DNA of 60,218 bases. Origin: Chloroflexota bacterium (GTDB lineage: Bacteria > Chloroflexota > Dehalococcoidia > GIF9 > UBA5629). Shown here one piece after another: positions 8,828-17,396 of this stretch (position 1 is the stretch's first letter; every line of letters starts with the position of its first letter). Under the pieces are notes generated by a model, which saw only the letters and a list, made by a program, of their open reading frames with translations, did no database searches and had not been told where the DNA came from. The stretch spans positions 1 through 60,218 of the forward strand of contig VGNX01000006.1 of assembly GCA_016865855.1 (NCBI GenBank), written 5' to 3'. A program made the position numbers and the translations under genes.

Positions 8828-9716
8828 AAGTATAAGTGTGAACAGCAAAATAATCGAGAAACTCAATAAACTCAAAAACGATAGGGTGCACGGTGCCGGT
8901 TGGCTGTCACGACAAGCTATCAGCACTTTAAACCTAGCTATAAACGAAAGCCAGGCTCGAACCGTTGCCGACTTTGTCGAAGAAATAAGAACGGTAGCTG
9001 CTGAACTCATTAAAGCCAGGCCTAGCATAACTTCCATAGCCAATTACATTAACCAGTTTCTCCAGCAGGTTATCCTCAGGTCTCGAAGTGAGAAGAATCT
9101 GGCTTCCCTAAAAAGTTTCGCCAAAGCTAAGGGAAACGAGCTCATCAAATCATCTGTAAGAGCTGTTTCTAAAGCTGTGGAATACGGCTGCGGCATAATC
9201 ACCGACTTTGATACGGTGATAACCTGCAGCTATAGTTCGACAGTCTGTAAGGTCCTTGAGTTGTCTAGGCAGAGGGAGACGAAGTTCCGGGTCATCGTCG
9301 CCGAGTCCAGATTTAAGGATAAAGCTTACGGGGAAATCACCGCCGAGCAACTCATGAAGCACCAGATTCCAGCAGAAATAATACGTGATGAGAATGTACA
9401 ACTTCGTATATCCAAAGTAGACAAAGCTTTAGTCGGTGCTGACAGCATAACAGCCGATGGTTATCTCATTAACGGCACACCGACACTTATACTGGCTCAG
9501 GCTACTAAAAAGAAAAAAATACCCTTCTACACGGTCTGTGAAACTGCCAAATTCGACATCCAGGGTTGCACAAGCAAAGGGACAGAACTAGAGCCAGGCT
9601 TTGACAAAACTCCGCTCGACCTGATAACCGGGATAATAACCGAGAAAGGCACCATGCAGCCGAGCTTGATCATCGCTTACATCGAGCAAATGACACAACT
9701 CTCTCCATCAAGGTAA
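8760..9716 (+). CDS. eIF2B alpha/beta/delta-like protein (ribose-1,5-bisphosphate isomerase-type)
   Basis: The protein carries the eIF2B/R15P-isomerase/MTR1P-isomerase fold. The C-terminal half has FRVIVAESRF, then ALVGADSITADGYLINGTPT and IPFYTVCETAKFD, with GAD and the INGTPT loop at the sugar-phosphate site. The N-terminal helical part has DRVHGAGWLSRQA. Residues 1-23 (YNFSHKVGETDCQLEF and flanks) are encoded by the repeat element, not by the family, and a GTG at 8838 (MNSKIIEKLN) fits family N-termini better. Neither start has a good Shine-Dalgarno. In archaea such proteins act in nucleotide/pentose salvage; the reaction here is inferred only. mpgP follows 10 bp later. Confidence 0.82.
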   Translation: MSYNFSHKVGETDCQLEFSDSLLSISVNSKIIEKLNKLKNDRVHGAGWLSRQAISTLNLAINESQARTVADFVEEIRTVAAELIKARPSITSIANYINQFLQQVILRSRSEKNLASLKSFAKAKGNELIKSSVRAVSKAVEYGCGIITDFDTVITCSYSSTVCKVLELSRQRETKFRVIVAESRFKDKAYGEITAEQLMKHQIPAEIIRDENVQLRISKVDKALVGADSITADGYLINGTPTLILAQATKKKKIPFYTVCETAKFDIQGCTSKGTELEPGFDKTPLDLITGIITEKGTMQPSLIIAYIEQMTQLSPSR

Positions 9717-9726
9717 AACGTTAGAG

Positions 9727-10530
9727 ATGAAGAAGGTGATATTCACAGACTTGGATGGCACCCTTCTGGACAGGTTCAGCTACTCTTATGACCAAGCCCT
9801 AGAAGCTATCAATTTGCTCCATGAGAAAAAAATACCTATCGTCTTTTGCTCAAACAAGACCAGAGTCGAACAGGAAGCCTATAGAGAAGAGCTGAACATA
9901 AGAGACCCTTTTATTGTTGAAAATGGCGGAGCCATCTTTATACCTCAAGACTATTTTCCATTCCCCTTCAATCACCATAAAACTACCAAGGACTATCTTG
10001 TAATTGAACTAGGTATCTCAAGTCAAAAGGTAAGAGAGGTATTGAAGAGGATTGAAAAGGAGGTCGGCTGCCACATCAAGGGTTTTGGAGATACGAATGT
10101 CGAAGAGATAGCTCAAGAGACTGGCTTGAATTTGAGGTTTGCAGCTCTGGCAAAACAACGACAGTATGACGAGACTTTCAAAATCGAAGCTACTCCAGAA
10201 AAAATAGAGTTAGCACTAGATAAAATCGAGAAAGCTGGGCTAACCTACACTTACGGGGGGAGATACTACAATGCCATGGGTGGCGGCGATAAAGGCAAAG
10301 CCACCAAAATCCTTATCGAACTATACAGGAGAAAACTCGGCAAAATAGAAACTATCGGTATTGGTGATAACCAGAACGATATACCTATGCTTGAAGTTGT
10401 TGATATACCTGTACTAGTTCAAAAGCCTGACCATAGCTGGGAAGAGATAGGTTTACCTAATGTATACAAGGTCAAAGGAATAGGGCCTGAGGGGTGGAGC
10501 AGAGCAATACAAAAACTAATTGAGAGTTGA
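9727..10530 (+). CDS. mpgP: mannosyl-3-phosphoglycerate phosphatase
   Basis: A 267-residue HAD-IIB phosphatase. Motif I is FTDLDGTLLD, motif II SNKTR, and the C-terminal motifs are GGDKGKA and GIGDNQNDIPML. Family-typical pieces are FIVENGGAIFIP and the GIGPEGW region. It would dephosphorylate mannosyl-3-phosphoglycerate to mannosylglycerate, a compatible solute. The mpgS gene lies 0.8 kb downstream on the same strand with tatD between, which supports the assignment. Its last 11 bp overlap the tatD-like frame. Glucosyl-3-phosphoglycerate phosphatase is an alternative activity. Confidence 0.88.
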   Translation: MKKVIFTDLDGTLLDRFSYSYDQALEAINLLHEKKIPIVFCSNKTRVEQEAYREELNIRDPFIVENGGAIFIPQDYFPFPFNHHKTTKDYLVIELGISSQKVREVLKRIEKEVGCHIKGFGDTNVEEIAQETGLNLRFAALAKQRQYDETFKIEATPEKIELALDKIEKAGLTYTYGGRYYNAMGGGDKGKATKILIELYRRKLGKIETIGIGDNQNDIPMLEVVDIPVLVQKPDHSWEEIGLPNVYKVKGIGPEGWSRAIQKLIES

Positions 10531-11314
10531 AAAAGAGAAATTGCTCAAGGTCATTGACACACATGCCCATCTTGATGAGCTGGAAGACCTCGAATCGGCG
10601 CTCAACAAAGCCAAAGAGGCTGGCGTTGTAGCTGTTGTTGCTGTTGGCTCAAATCACCAATCAAACCAGAAGGTGATGGAAATCTGTCTGAAGTATTCCG
10701 CTTTCGTTTATCCGGCTTTTGGTTTACACCCCTGGGAATTAGGTAACCTGGAATCTAACCAGATCGATACTATTCTAAGGTTTGTTGAGGAAAGAGCTGC
10801 TGAAATTGTGGCCATAGGAGAGATAGGATTGGACTATGATAAAAGGGTAGTCAAAGTGGCCCCAAAAGAGCTGCAGCAGGAAGTTTTTAAACGCCTCCTA
10901 GCTTTAGCTAAAGCATATGAAAAGCCAGCTATAATCCACAGTCGCTATGCCTGGAAAGACAGCTTTGAGCTAGTAAAAGAGGCAGGTATTGAAAAAGCCG
11001 TTTTTCACTGGTTTACCGGATTTTCCAGCGTGCTCAAAGACATACTCGATGCTGGTTACCTTATCTCAGCTACCCCGGCTGCTGAATATCACGAGGAACA
11101 TATACGAGCCATCAAGGAAACACCGCCAGAGAAACTGCTTCTGGAGACAGACTGCCCGGTAGCATACGGCAGAGAGACCAAGTATCGCTCCGAGCCTGCA
11201 GACATCTTGAGAAGTCTGAAAGCCGTTGCCGCACTGAAAGGTATGGATGAAGTCGCCATGGCTAAGCAGACCACCTGTAACGCCGCCAATTTCTTTGGTC
11301 TTGCATCCGTGTAA
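10520..11314 (+). CDS. TatD-family metal-dependent hydrolase
   Basis: 264 residues. It starts at TTG (10520), overlapping mpgP by 11 bp, which suggests translational coupling. Metal ligands are visible in DTHAH near the N-terminus, Glu in IGEIGLDY, His in AIIHSRYAW and FHWFTG, and Asp in LETDCP. TatD proteins are TIM-barrel 3'-5' exonucleases or phosphoesterases. Its position between mpgP and mpgS is unusual; no role in mannosylglycerate synthesis is known for this family, so it may only be co-transcribed. Confidence 0.88.
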   Translation: MRVEKEKLLKVIDTHAHLDELEDLESALNKAKEAGVVAVVAVGSNHQSNQKVMEICLKYSAFVYPAFGLHPWELGNLESNQIDTILRFVEERAAEIVAIGEIGLDYDKRVVKVAPKELQQEVFKRLLALAKAYEKPAIIHSRYAWKDSFELVKEAGIEKAVFHWFTGFSSVLKDILDAGYLISATPAAEYHEEHIRAIKETPPEKLLLETDCPVAYGRETKYRSEPADILRSLKAVAALKGMDEVAMAKQTTCNAANFFGLASV

Positions 11315-11349
11315 ATATCCTGATAACATAGCCGTGGAGAGAAGGAATT

Positions 11350-12543
11350 ATGTATCTCGAAAGCCCAAGGTACACTGAGCGCTTCGGCTCAGTCAGGATA
11401 AACGACATCCAGAAGGTGGTAGCTCTCGACTCAGGGTTGAAAAGCGAAATACCTCCTCACGGTGCTATGGGAGTGGTAAAGATATGTGAAGACACCATTA
11501 AAGATTTCGAAGATAAGATGGCCATCGTGATTCCCATCAAGAATGAGAAGCTCAAGCTGTTTGAGGGTGTCATCAGCGGAATACCGCACGATTGCCTGAT
11601 AATCGTCGTCTCCAACAGCCAGAAAGAACCCGTCGATAGGTTCAGGATGGAAAAAGACACCTTAAACCAGATGTGTCGCTACACATACCGTTCGGCTTAC
11701 ATAGTCCATCAAAAAGATGCAAGGGTGGGGGAAGCGATGAAGCAGGCCGGCTATACAGAGCTCGTGGACGAGAACAGCTTAGTCAGAAATGGCAAGGCGG
11801 AAGGCATGGTGATAGGACTGCTCATGGCTAAGCTGGCCGGAAAGGAATACGTGGGCTTTGTAGATGCCGATAATTATTCTCCTGGTTCCATACTGGAATA
11901 CGTCAGAATCTTTGCAGCTGGCTTTAGTATGGCCAAGTCGCCTTACTCCATGGTAAGGATACTGTGGCACTACAAGCCCAAATTCTCAGGGGGGATGTAC
12001 TTTAGGAAATGGGGTAGAGTATCGGAAACCACTAACAAGTGCTTCAATTCGCTAATCTCATCCAGAACCGGCTTTGAAACCAACATCATCAAAACGGGCA
12101 ACGCTGGAGAGCACGCCATGAGCCTAAAGCTCGCAGAACTCTTACCTTATGCCTCAGGCTATGCGGTGGAGCCGCAGGAACTCGTATCTATCTTTGAGCA
12201 ATTTGGCGGCAGTCTACCATCTGGCCCTGCTGACGTAGTGAGATATGGCCTCGACCTGTTTCAAATAGAAACCAGAAATCCCCATCTCCATGAAGATAAG
12301 GGGACAGAACACCTCGGCGGGATGTTGCTTGCTGGACTAAGCACTATCTATCATTCTCCTCTTTGTGACGAAGAAACCAAGCAACTTATCATCTCCCAGC
12401 TTACTATTCAAAAGGCCATGAAGCCTAAACAAGAGCCTCCCAAACCACATATCAACCGCCCTCCATGCAAAGTCCATATTGGCGAATTCGTAAAACATAT
12501 GGAGCCACATTTGGAGACCTGTTCTGCTCTATACGAGGATTAG
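11350..12543 (+). CDS. mpgS: mannosyl-3-phosphoglycerate synthase
   Basis: A 397-residue GT55 glycosyltransferase, the normal length for a stand-alone synthase. It opens MYLESPRYTERFGSV; family motifs are VIPIKNEKLKLFEGV, VVSNSQK and the metal/nucleotide motif GFVDADNY. It transfers mannose from GDP-mannose to 3-phosphoglycerate in the cytoplasm; mpgP would finish the synthesis of mannosylglycerate. The start is ATG with a GAGAGAAGGA stretch upstream. It converges on the asparagine-synthetase-like gene with a 4-bp overlap. In Dehalococcoides the two activities are fused in one protein, whereas here they are separate. Confidence 0.92.
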   Translation: MYLESPRYTERFGSVRINDIQKVVALDSGLKSEIPPHGAMGVVKICEDTIKDFEDKMAIVIPIKNEKLKLFEGVISGIPHDCLIIVVSNSQKEPVDRFRMEKDTLNQMCRYTYRSAYIVHQKDARVGEAMKQAGYTELVDENSLVRNGKAEGMVIGLLMAKLAGKEYVGFVDADNYSPGSILEYVRIFAAGFSMAKSPYSMVRILWHYKPKFSGGMYFRKWGRVSETTNKCFNSLISSRTGFETNIIKTGNAGEHAMSLKLAELLPYASGYAVEPQELVSIFEQFGGSLPSGPADVVRYGLDLFQIETRNPHLHEDKGTEHLGGMLLAGLSTIYHSPLCDEETKQLIISQLTIQKAMKPKQEPPKPHINRPPCKVHIGEFVKHMEPHLETCSALYED

Positions 12544-14192
12544 GATTCCAACCTCTCCACAAATCTCTCTATTCTAGTTCTCTCCGCCTCGTTCAATAGG
12601 CCACGTTCATAAGCCACAACGTCAAGGAAAAACTGGACAGGTTGAGATACTCGCCACATACTCTCGTCAGCATATTTGTAGCCATATCGAGAGGAGCTGC
12701 CCAACTTTTCTAGAGTGATTTTATCGCCTGAATATCCCAGTCTGGTCACTAACTCGTCGCCAAAGCCGTTGTGTGCTGCCACCTGCTTCAGCACATCATG
12801 GACTCCGGTGCCATGTTGAGCTGCACTTTTCGGCCTGCAGACATAGCCTTCCGGTAATCCGATTTTACGAGCCAAAGCACGGTGGACGACCTTCCCCATG
12901 CTATCAGGGGAATCAACCTTCAGTTGCGGAGCTACATTTGCAGCTAAATCGACTACAGCCGGGTCAACATAGGGGAATCGCATTTCCATGCCATGGGCCA
13001 TGGCTATTTTATTCTCCCTATCCAATGTCTCTATATCAGCACGATTCAAGTCATCCCTCATCCTCCGGCATAATCCCGAATAATCTTCCTTTTCCAAAAC
13101 CTTAGGGTACCATTCATAACCACCCCACAACTCGTCAGGACCTTGTCCCGAAAACATAACTTCAATGCCATCCTGACCAGCCATCTCCATCGCTGCATAG
13201 ATACCAACACCTGCTTCAACCTGCACCAAGTCTCTCTCCTCGACAGCCTCAATGACCCTGGGTATATACTCTTCGACACCAGAAATGTCCAATTCCTTTA
13301 CTCTGCAATCCACGCCTATCTCTCGAGCAAAACTACGAGCATTGTCCACATCCTCAACACCACGTACACCCACGGTATAGGCAACCACATTCACCCCACT
13401 ATCAGTACCTAAATCAGCGAGCAGCTTGGCCAGCAGGCAGCTATCTACACCCCCTGACAGGAGCACCCCCACCTCATTAACATCCGCTAACCTTTTTTCT
13501 ACAGACGAAACAAGTAACTTCTGATAACACTCAACGGCCTCGGAAAGGTCGTTTATCTCCGATTCCTCACCAACCAATGGAAACGCGTTATCGATCTTAA
13601 CCCCAGTCTCATCAACAACCGCCATTGTGCCAGCTCTCAAGGGTACTACATTGCCCATCCCGATTTGCCATAATGGTTTCTTATTGGAAGCAAATGCCAA
13701 AAGGCCGTCATCGGAGGCAAGATAAACAGGTCTTGTCCCCATGGGGTCACGTGCTATCACCACCTCCCCAAGTTCCTTTACCACCAGGACATAGCTACCA
13801 TCCAGAACATCAAGAATTGACTTTATTCTGGTCGTTAACGTACCTCGCTGTTCCTTTAGCAGACAAGCCACTAGCTCGCTATTCTTAGACAAGCCATGCC
13901 TCATGTGAAGCTTATTGGACAGCTCTTCCGAATTGTAAAGCCCCCCCTCGTATATTAAGATTGCTCCGTCCGAAACATCAAAGTAAGGCTGCTCCAAAGA
14001 CCTCACTCCCAGAGGTAAGGAAAGTTGAGCCAATACCTGCCTTCCCCTTGCCACCCGAGATGATTTCTTCGGATGATTTTCAATTACCGCCCAAACCGCC
14101 GAAGTATCAGGCTGCATCATGTCAAGCATAGAAACAACTCGAGGAGTAACGTCACTATCATTTTCGCTGATAATGCCAGCTATTGGACTCAT
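12540..14192 (-). CDS. asparagine-synthetase-like protein lacking the glutaminase residues
   Basis: 550 residues with the AsnB two-domain plan. The start is fixed by GGAGGTG 5 nt before ATG 14192 and gives MSPIAGI. A functional class II glutaminase would read MCGIAGI, so the catalytic Cys2 is Ser. The glutamine-binding NGEIYN loop is EGGLYN, and the SDTE acid is replaced by NSEL. The C-terminal synthetase domain keeps LLSGGVDSCLL (PP-loop) and GQGPDELWGGYEWYP. It may therefore use free ammonia or another amine, as beta-lactam synthetases do after losing Cys1. Asparagine synthesis is one possibility; amidation of another substrate is another. Confidence 0.82.
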   Translation of the reverse strand: MSPIAGIISENDSDVTPRVVSMLDMMQPDTSAVWAVIENHPKKSSRVARGRQVLAQLSLPLGVRSLEQPYFDVSDGAILIYEGGLYNSEELSNKLHMRHGLSKNSELVACLLKEQRGTLTTRIKSILDVLDGSYVLVVKELGEVVIARDPMGTRPVYLASDDGLLAFASNKKPLWQIGMGNVVPLRAGTMAVVDETGVKIDNAFPLVGEESEINDLSEAVECYQKLLVSSVEKRLADVNEVGVLLSGGVDSCLLAKLLADLGTDSGVNVVAYTVGVRGVEDVDNARSFAREIGVDCRVKELDISGVEEYIPRVIEAVEERDLVQVEAGVGIYAAMEMAGQDGIEVMFSGQGPDELWGGYEWYPKVLEKEDYSGLCRRMRDDLNRADIETLDRENKIAMAHGMEMRFPYVDPAVVDLAANVAPQLKVDSPDSMGKVVHRALARKIGLPEGYVCRPKSAAQHGTGVHDVLKQVAAHNGFGDELVTRLGYSGDKITLEKLGSSSRYGYKYADESMWRVSQPVQFFLDVVAYERGLLNEAERTRIERFVERLES

Positions 14193-14308
14193 AAACACCT
14201 CCAATCAAAATTAAAATGGCTGTGTTCAGATAATTGAATCTTCCGCAGCATCCCGGTTGAGCCTTATTATTCTACAGTAGGGCATTGTATCATAATTGGA
14301 CTCAAGTA

Positions 14309-14518
14309 TCAATTTGATGGTTCTATTTTAATTACTTTATCACCCTTAAGTGTAAGCTTAAAGCGCCTAATTTCATCATTCCTGAAAGGATACTTAGACT
14401 GAACCTCGTACTTCTTTACACTTGGCATGTCATCATCAGTCACTAGTGTCAATTCCCACAGATTGTGTACTGCATCAATTATAGCTGCATTTACCAGAGT
14501 TCCCATAACGGTCTTCAT
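14309..14518 (-). CDS. small hypothetical protein
   Basis: A 69-residue frame starting MKTVMGTLVNAAIIDAV and ending KLTLKGDKVIKIEPSN. GGGAG lies about 8 nt before the ATG. It has no membrane segment, Cys pair or recognised domain; predicted beta-strand content at the C-terminus is high. It reads in the same direction as the asparagine-synthetase-like gene, 116 bp upstream of it. Function unknown. Confidence 0.5.
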   Translation of the reverse strand: MKTVMGTLVNAAIIDAVHNLWELTLVTDDDMPSVKKYEVQSKYPFRNDEIRRFKLTLKGDKVIKIEPSN

Positions 14519-14702
14519 CAGCTAACTCCCTTTATACAATAAAGTAAAGGTGAAGCCGACTGTTTGCCTTTCCTACTTCCTATCAACACCTGAAAAGAAC
14601 CAAAAACTTGCTTAAGTTCTACCATATTTCTCGGGACACTGTCTACCAACAGAAAAGTAGAGATAGCTGCCGCACAGGTAACTGTCAACTATTGGTCGGT
14701 GA

Positions 14703-14981
14703 GTAGCTGCCAGGCCTTAGCCTAAACAGAATATTTAACATGTAACCCAGCAGAATAAATTAAAAACGTGTAGCCCCGAGGCTTTAGCCTCGGGATTCCG
14801 ACCCTAAAGGGTCGGAGCTACATGTTGGGATGGAAATATCGAACATTGAAAACATGCCGAAATATTAACAGAAACGTAGGGACAGGCCTTTAGACCTGTC
14901 CGATATGGGTTAACGGACAGTGTAGTTGCCAGGCTTTAGCCTAAACAGAATATTTAACATGTAGCTGTCCGCTGTCCCTAC
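14703..14981. repeat. composite of direct and inverted repeats in a 585-bp gene-free gap
   Basis: The gap 14519-15104 has no gene. It holds a 42-bp direct repeat (14703-14744 and 14922-14963, two mismatches), a GTAGCCCC...GCTACATG hairpin element with GAGGCTTTAGCCTC and GACCCTAAAGGGTC cores (14770-14824), and an outer inverted pair GTAGGGACAG (14876-14885) / CTGTCCCTAC (14972-14981). Inside the latter lies the palindrome GACAGGCCTTTAGACCTGTC. Confidence 0.85.
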
Positions 14982-15104
14982 CCTTTTCAACCCCGACCGA
15001 CCAAAACGTTACAGTATCGCCGCACAGTCCGTGTGTTTGCCTACAAAGAATGAATGGAGTAAAATAACTAGCAAAACTACAGACAGGAGAAGAATTAGGA
15101 CTCA

Positions 15105-16115
15105 TTGAAAGCAGTTATATTGGTAGGCGGTGAAGGTACCAGGCTACGACCACTTACTTACTCCACGGTAAAAGCTATGGTACCGGTGCTAAATAAACCC
15201 TTCATCGACTATGTCTTCCGTTACCTCAGCAATCACGATGTAAATGAGATTATCTTAGCCCTAGGTTACAAGCCCGACTGCATTACAGACTATTTCGGTG
15301 ATGCCAATCAACTCGGTGTCAGGCTCGTCTACAGCGTCGAAACAGACCCGATGGGCACCGCTGGGGCTGTCAAGAATGCTGAGCCGCATATAGACGACAC
15401 TTTCTTTGTTATGAACGGCGATATCTTCACCGACCTCAACCTGACCGACATGCTACGTTTCCATAAAAATAAAGGCGCCAAAGTAACCATCGCCCTAACT
15501 CCCGTAGAAGACCCTACTAGATTCGGTGTTGTTGAAACCGACAATCAGAAGCGTGTAAAGCGCTTCGTCGAAAAACCAAAGCGCGAGCAGGTTACCAGCA
15601 ACATGATAAATGCCGGAGTTTATATCATAGAACGCGAAATCCTGAATCGCATACCGAAGGGCAAACGTTTCATGTTTGAACACGATGTCTTTCCCTCACT
15701 CCTAGCCGACAGGGGACCCGTCTTCGGCTATGCCACAGAGGACTACTGGATAGATATGGGAACTCCAGAGAAGTATCTACAACTGAACCGCGATTTGCTT
15801 TGCGGCAAAAGCACTCAGGTTGCCTTTAAAGCCGGAGATATCTGCGTAGGCAAACGAAGCTCTGTCAACCCGCAAGCCAAGTTAACTGCGCCAATTCTAG
15901 TAGATAGTGACTGCATTGTTGGCAAAGGAGTTCAGGTCAAAGGGCCGGTAATTATCGGCGCAGGATGTAAGATAAATAACGGTGCTACCATCGAGAACTC
16001 AATCTTATGGCAAGATGTTACCATCGGTGAGCAAGCCGTCTTAAAAGATTGTATTATAGCTAGCAATAGCTACATTGAAAATAATGCCTGCATCGAATGT
16101 GCTACTATTGCATAG
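15105..16115 (+). CDS. sugar-phosphate nucleotidyltransferase (GDP-mannose pyrophosphorylase-like)
   Basis: 336 residues. The N-terminal Rossmann nucleotidyltransferase domain has VGGEGTRLRPLT, MNGDIFTDL and FVEKPK; the C-terminus has left-handed beta-helix hexapeptides (VGKGVQVKGPVIIGAGCKI). The start is TTG at 15105, with AGGAG upstream. Sequence style fits mannose-1-phosphate guanylyltransferase; glucose-1-phosphate thymidylyl- or uridylyltransferase is possible. If it makes GDP-mannose it would feed mpgS, 2.6 kb upstream. That link is inference from proximity. Confidence 0.85.
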   Translation: MKAVILVGGEGTRLRPLTYSTVKAMVPVLNKPFIDYVFRYLSNHDVNEIILALGYKPDCITDYFGDANQLGVRLVYSVETDPMGTAGAVKNAEPHIDDTFFVMNGDIFTDLNLTDMLRFHKNKGAKVTIALTPVEDPTRFGVVETDNQKRVKRFVEKPKREQVTSNMINAGVYIIEREILNRIPKGKRFMFEHDVFPSLLADRGPVFGYATEDYWIDMGTPEKYLQLNRDLLCGKSTQVAFKAGDICVGKRSSVNPQAKLTAPILVDSDCIVGKGVQVKGPVIIGAGCKINNGATIENSILWQDVTIGEQAVLKDCIIASNSYIENNACIECATIA

Positions 16116-16168
16116 GCAAAGAAATAATTTTACAGTCGCCCAAATAACAGATTTAGGAGGCCGATACC

Positions 16169-16513
16169 ATGTCCGAAAACATAACCAATGTAGACCACGA
16201 TAGCTTTCAAAAAGCTGTCTTAGATTCACAAAAGCCAGTGCTGGTTGACTTCTGGGCGCAGTGGTGTGGGCCATGCCGCACTGTTGCCCCCATCATCGAG
16301 GAATTAGCCAAGGACTACAAGGGTAAGGTAGAATTCGCCAAGATAAACGTAGATGAAGTTCCGTTCGTAGCTTCAAAGTACGGAGTTATGAGCATCCCGA
16401 CTCTTATGATATTCAAAGGCGGAAAACCTGTACAGCACGCAATCGGCTACCAGCCCAAGGATCAGCTAAAGAAACTGCTGGATGGCGTGCTAGCGAAGTC
16501 GGACAGCAAATGA
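16169..16513 (+). CDS. trxA: thioredoxin
   Basis: 114 residues with the classical active site WCGPC (Cys33, Cys36) in VDFWAQWCGPC, cis-Pro in MSIPTLMIFKGGK, and no signal peptide, so it is cytoplasmic. AGGAGG lies 8 nt before the ATG. The stop overlaps the start of the CcdA gene (ATGA arrangement), so the two are co-translated. The pair would pass electrons from cytoplasmic thioredoxin across the membrane to the TlpA-like proteins encoded downstream. Confidence 0.95.
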   Translation: MSENITNVDHDSFQKAVLDSQKPVLVDFWAQWCGPCRTVAPIIEELAKDYKGKVEFAKINVDEVPFVASKYGVMSIPTLMIFKGGKPVQHAIGYQPKDQLKKLLDGVLAKSDSK

Positions 16514-17208
16514 CACAGATTCCCTATATCGTCGCTTTTATCGGTGGACTGCTTTCCTTCTTCTCGCCATGCGTCTTGCCCTTGGTACCAGCCTATCTAG
16601 CCAACCTGGCTGGCGTTACTGCCATCGACCCCCAGACCAGAAAAAGCTACCTGCCAGCTTTGTTTCATAGTCTAAGCTTCGTACTCGGCTTTTCTCTTAT
16701 CTTCATCGGCCTGGGGGCCTCAGTTGGTTTAATAGGCACAACCATAACTGCCCATTCAGCTCTACTCCGCCAGATAGCCGGCGGTTTGATTATCGCCTTT
16801 GGTGTATTCCTGATAGCCGCCTTCAAATTGCCCTGGCTGAACTATGAAAAACGCCTCAACACCACCGTTGGTAGCAACCCCGGTTATCTCCGCTCTATCG
16901 GTATCGGGGCTGCCTTTGCCTTGGGCTGGACACCCTGCATCGGCCCGATACTAGGCGCTATTTTAACCTTAGCCTGGAGTTCACAAACAATAGGACAAGG
17001 TGCTCTGTTGCTGACTATCTATTCCCTGGGGTTGGGTATCCCCTTCATCATTCTGGGCTTAGTCTGGGGAGCCATCATGCCCTGGTGGAAAAACATAAAC
17101 CGTCACCTGGGCACAATTTCCATAGTAAGTGGAGTGCTGCTTATAATTGTTGGCATACTCATACTTACCGGCAATCTAGCATGGCTCGGTCAATTCGTCC
17201 CTTCTTAG
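16510..17208 (+). CDS. ccdA: CcdA/DsbD-type transmembrane thiol-electron carrier
   Basis: 232 residues with six membrane helices. Each half keeps its Cys-Pro redox motif: FFSPCVLPLVPAY in TM1 and GWTPCIGPILGA in TM4. It moves reducing equivalents from thioredoxin to extracytoplasmic thiol proteins, for cytochrome c maturation or disulfide repair. It overlaps trxA by 4 bp. A GGCTGTCC repeat element starts 2 bp after the stop and separates it from the TlpA genes. Confidence 0.92.
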   Translation: MTQIPYIVAFIGGLLSFFSPCVLPLVPAYLANLAGVTAIDPQTRKSYLPALFHSLSFVLGFSLIFIGLGASVGLIGTTITAHSALLRQIAGGLIIAFGVFLIAAFKLPWLNYEKRLNTTVGSNPGYLRSIGIGAAFALGWTPCIGPILGAILTLAWSSQTIGQGALLLTIYSLGLGIPFIILGLVWGAIMPWWKNINRHLGTISIVSGVLLIIVGILILTGNLAWLGQFVPS

Positions 17209-17209
17209 C

Positions 17210-17361
17210 AGGCTGTCCGAAAATGTATCCCCGACCCTTTAGGGTCGGGTTCCCGAGGCTAAAGCCTCGGGTCTACATGTTTAATTTGTATCACCAATGT
17301 ACCTATAACTTCTCCCACAAAGTGGAGAGAAAAATTGTCACATGGAGTTTTTGGACAGCCT
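17210..17361. repeat. GGCTGTCC inverted-repeat element, copy B
   Basis: A ~152-bp element bounded by AGGCTGTCCGAAAA and TTTTTGGACAGCCT, with the GACCCTTTAGGGTC and GAGGCTAAAGCCTC palindromes on the left and TCTCCCACAAAGTGGAGA on the right. It reads in the same orientation as copy A. The right half again contains a frame beginning YNFSHKV, but it diverges after that. The flanking CTTAG/CTTAG on both sides may be a target duplication or part of the ends. Confidence 0.88.
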
Positions 17362-17396
17362 CTTAGAACCCAGTCAACGAAAGGAGCGTTCATCAA

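Noticed and set aside
12773-13412. Plus-strand frames of 89-110 codons inside the asparagine-synthetase-like gene
   Set aside because: They are shadows of the minus-strand gene, with low-complexity His/Ser/Pro content.
14703-14981. CRISPR array
   Set aside because: Only two direct copies with unrelated spacing; no regular repeat-spacer pattern.
17085-17366. A 93-codon plus-strand frame overlapping the end of ccdA
   Set aside because: It runs out of frame inside ccdA and then through repeat copy B; only the repeat-derived YNFSHKV piece is notable.
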